From: Luteibacter mycovicinus
GTDB taxonomy: Bacteria; Pseudomonadota; Gammaproteobacteria; Xanthomonadales; Rhodanobacteraceae
DNA length: 64,000 bases
Direction of reading: 5' to 3'
Assembly (NCBI RefSeq): GCF_000745235.1
Contig: NZ_JQNL01000001.1
Span: 1,736,001 to 1,800,000 of the forward strand
The notes under the pieces were generated by a model, which ran no database searches, had not been told where the DNA came from, and saw only the letters and a program-made list of their open reading frames with translations. Each line of letters begins with the position of its first letter. The stretch's first letter is position 1. This document shows, piece by piece, positions 63,146 to 64,000 of the stretch. The translations under genes and the position numbers were made by a program.

Positions 63146-64000
63146 TTACCAGCCCACGCCTACACCCACGCCACCCGACGACTCGCCTCCGCTGATCGAT
63201 GCGCCGAAGGTCAGGCTGGCACGGGGCGACAGGGCGCGCGAGTAGCCGACTGACAGGGCTCCCTGCCCCTTGTAGCCGCCGACGCCCACACCCATGCGGT
63301 TGTCACCGCTGACCCCCTGCGTGCTGAAGGCCATCTGCGACATCGCCGCGCCCATCGCGCCCACCTTGTTCAGGCGGTCGTTGAGGTTGCTGAAGCGACG
63401 GTCCACCGTACGCTTGTAGTCATCGAAGGCGCCGCCGCTGACCACATCGCCGAACTTCTGGTCGGTGTAGGCCTTGGCGCTGCTCAGCGTCGTCGCGTCG
63501 CCCTGATCGGCGTACGACTTGGCGGTGGCAACGGCCTGATCGACCTGGCCGAGATTGGCGGCGTCGGTGGGTGCCGTTCCAGTCGCGACGTTCGTCACGC
63601 GACGCTCCGCGCCCGCGCTGCCGACCGATACGGTATTGGCCTGATCGGCGACCGAATTCGCACCCAGCGCCACGCTGTTCGTCGCGGCCGCCGTCACGGT
63701 GGCTCCCGTACCCACGGCGGTGCCGTTCTCGGCGCCGACGCTGGCATTGGTACCCACCGCGAGATCGGTAGGATCCTTGGCGTAGCTACCCGCGCCGATG
63801 GCGGTGCCGTTACCGGTGCCGTCGACGACGGCGGCGGCGACCGCGGGCGCGGCGGCAACTACCGGCGCGGCGGCCACCGGCGCGGCAACCACGGCATCGG
63901 CCGTGACCGGTGCGGACGCGCCGACCACCGTCGGCGATATCACCGAATTGCGCCGCACGGGCGTCCCGCCCGGAATCGTGGATCCACCCGACTTCGACTC
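63146..64000 (-). CDS. YadA-like trimeric autotransporter adhesin (partial, 5' beyond window)
   Basis: At least 285 residues are visible; the reading frame stays open to the window edge, so the passenger start is missing. Head-type repeats such as GNGTAIGAGSYAKD, NGTAVGTGATV and NSVALGANS are followed by a neck/linker (RRVTNVATGTAPTDAANLGQVDQ), a coiled-coil stalk and a C-terminal YadA anchor of four beta strands ending in GVGVGVGW with a terminal aromatic. It is an outer-membrane adhesin secreted by the type Vc mechanism. The GTG at 63958 is not a likely start. Confidence 0.93.
   Translation of the reverse strand, partial: ESKSGGSTIPGGTPVRRNSVISPTVVGASAPVTADAVVAAPVAAAPVVAAAPAVAAAVVDGTGNGTAIGAGSYAKDPTDLAVGTNASVGAENGTAVGTGATVTAAATNSVALGANSVADQANTVSVGSAGAERRVTNVATGTAPTDAANLGQVDQAVATAKSYADQGDATTLSSAKAYTDQKFGDVVSGGAFDDYKRTVDRRFSNLNDRLNKVGAMGAAMSQMAFSTQGVSGDNRMGVGVGGYKGQGALSVGYSRALSPRASLTFGASISGGESSGGVGVGVGW

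Overview
This is a GC-rich, gene-dense chromosomal window from a gammaproteobacterium of the Xanthomonadales/Lysobacterales, most likely the Rhodanobacteraceae (Luteibacter or Dyella type). This is inferred from gene content: a Clp-type CRP homologue next to speD and trpGDC, a type II secretion operon in the Xanthomonas xps order (E-F-G-H-I-J-K-L-M-N-D), and a probable DUF3247 protein. No rRNA, tRNA, CRISPR array or insertion sequence was recognised.

Layout. 0-8 kb: a LysR regulator, speD, clp, a MarR-GNAT fusion, a TauE/SafE exporter, then an HAD phosphatase and trpC-trpD-trpG on the minus strand. 8.1-10.8 kb: a visibly AT-richer insert with a two-gene FRG-domain/DUF262 cassette, a plausible uncharacterised defence-type pair, and a gene-free flank; trpE is not adjacent. 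10.8-16 kb: small metabolic genes, a MarR regulator with a near-perfect palindromic operator, and a DUF2884 protein. 15.7-19.3 kb: a divergent RcsB/BvgA-like regulator and a BvgS-like hybrid kinase. 19.4-29.6 kb: mostly envelope and stress genes (peroxiredoxin, UspA, ferritin-like protein, lipoproteins, MFS exporter, thioredoxin-like protein, GST, ElaB/YqjD-like protein). 29.7-34.8 kb: aceE and maeB.

35-39 kb: two tandem secreted reprolysin-like metalloproteases. The second has an intact HExxHxxGxxH site, while the first has lost the catalytic Glu and two zinc ligands and is a predicted pseudoprotease. 39-45.5 kb: a QEGLA-motif protein, a ferredoxin-NADP reductase, a two-gene ABC exporter, rluF and dbpA. 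Between rluF and dbpA lies a 5'-truncated fragment of a deaminase-like gene.

45.5-49.7 kb is the most unusual region. Four minus-strand genes are joined by 4-bp ATGA overlaps in the order A1-B1-A2-B2. This is a tandem duplication of a two-gene module. Both proteins have Sec signal peptides. The B proteins carry a D-A-E...P-C-x-x-C-E arrangement that looks like the zinc site of the nucleic-acid/toxin deaminase fold. The A proteins are an unrecognised family with conserved cysteines. The fragment at 43.7 kb is a third B relative. After hrpB, 52.3-63 kb holds the complete type II secretion operon, which could export the nearby signal-peptide-bearing proteases and perhaps the A/B proteins. The window ends inside a YadA-like trimeric autotransporter.
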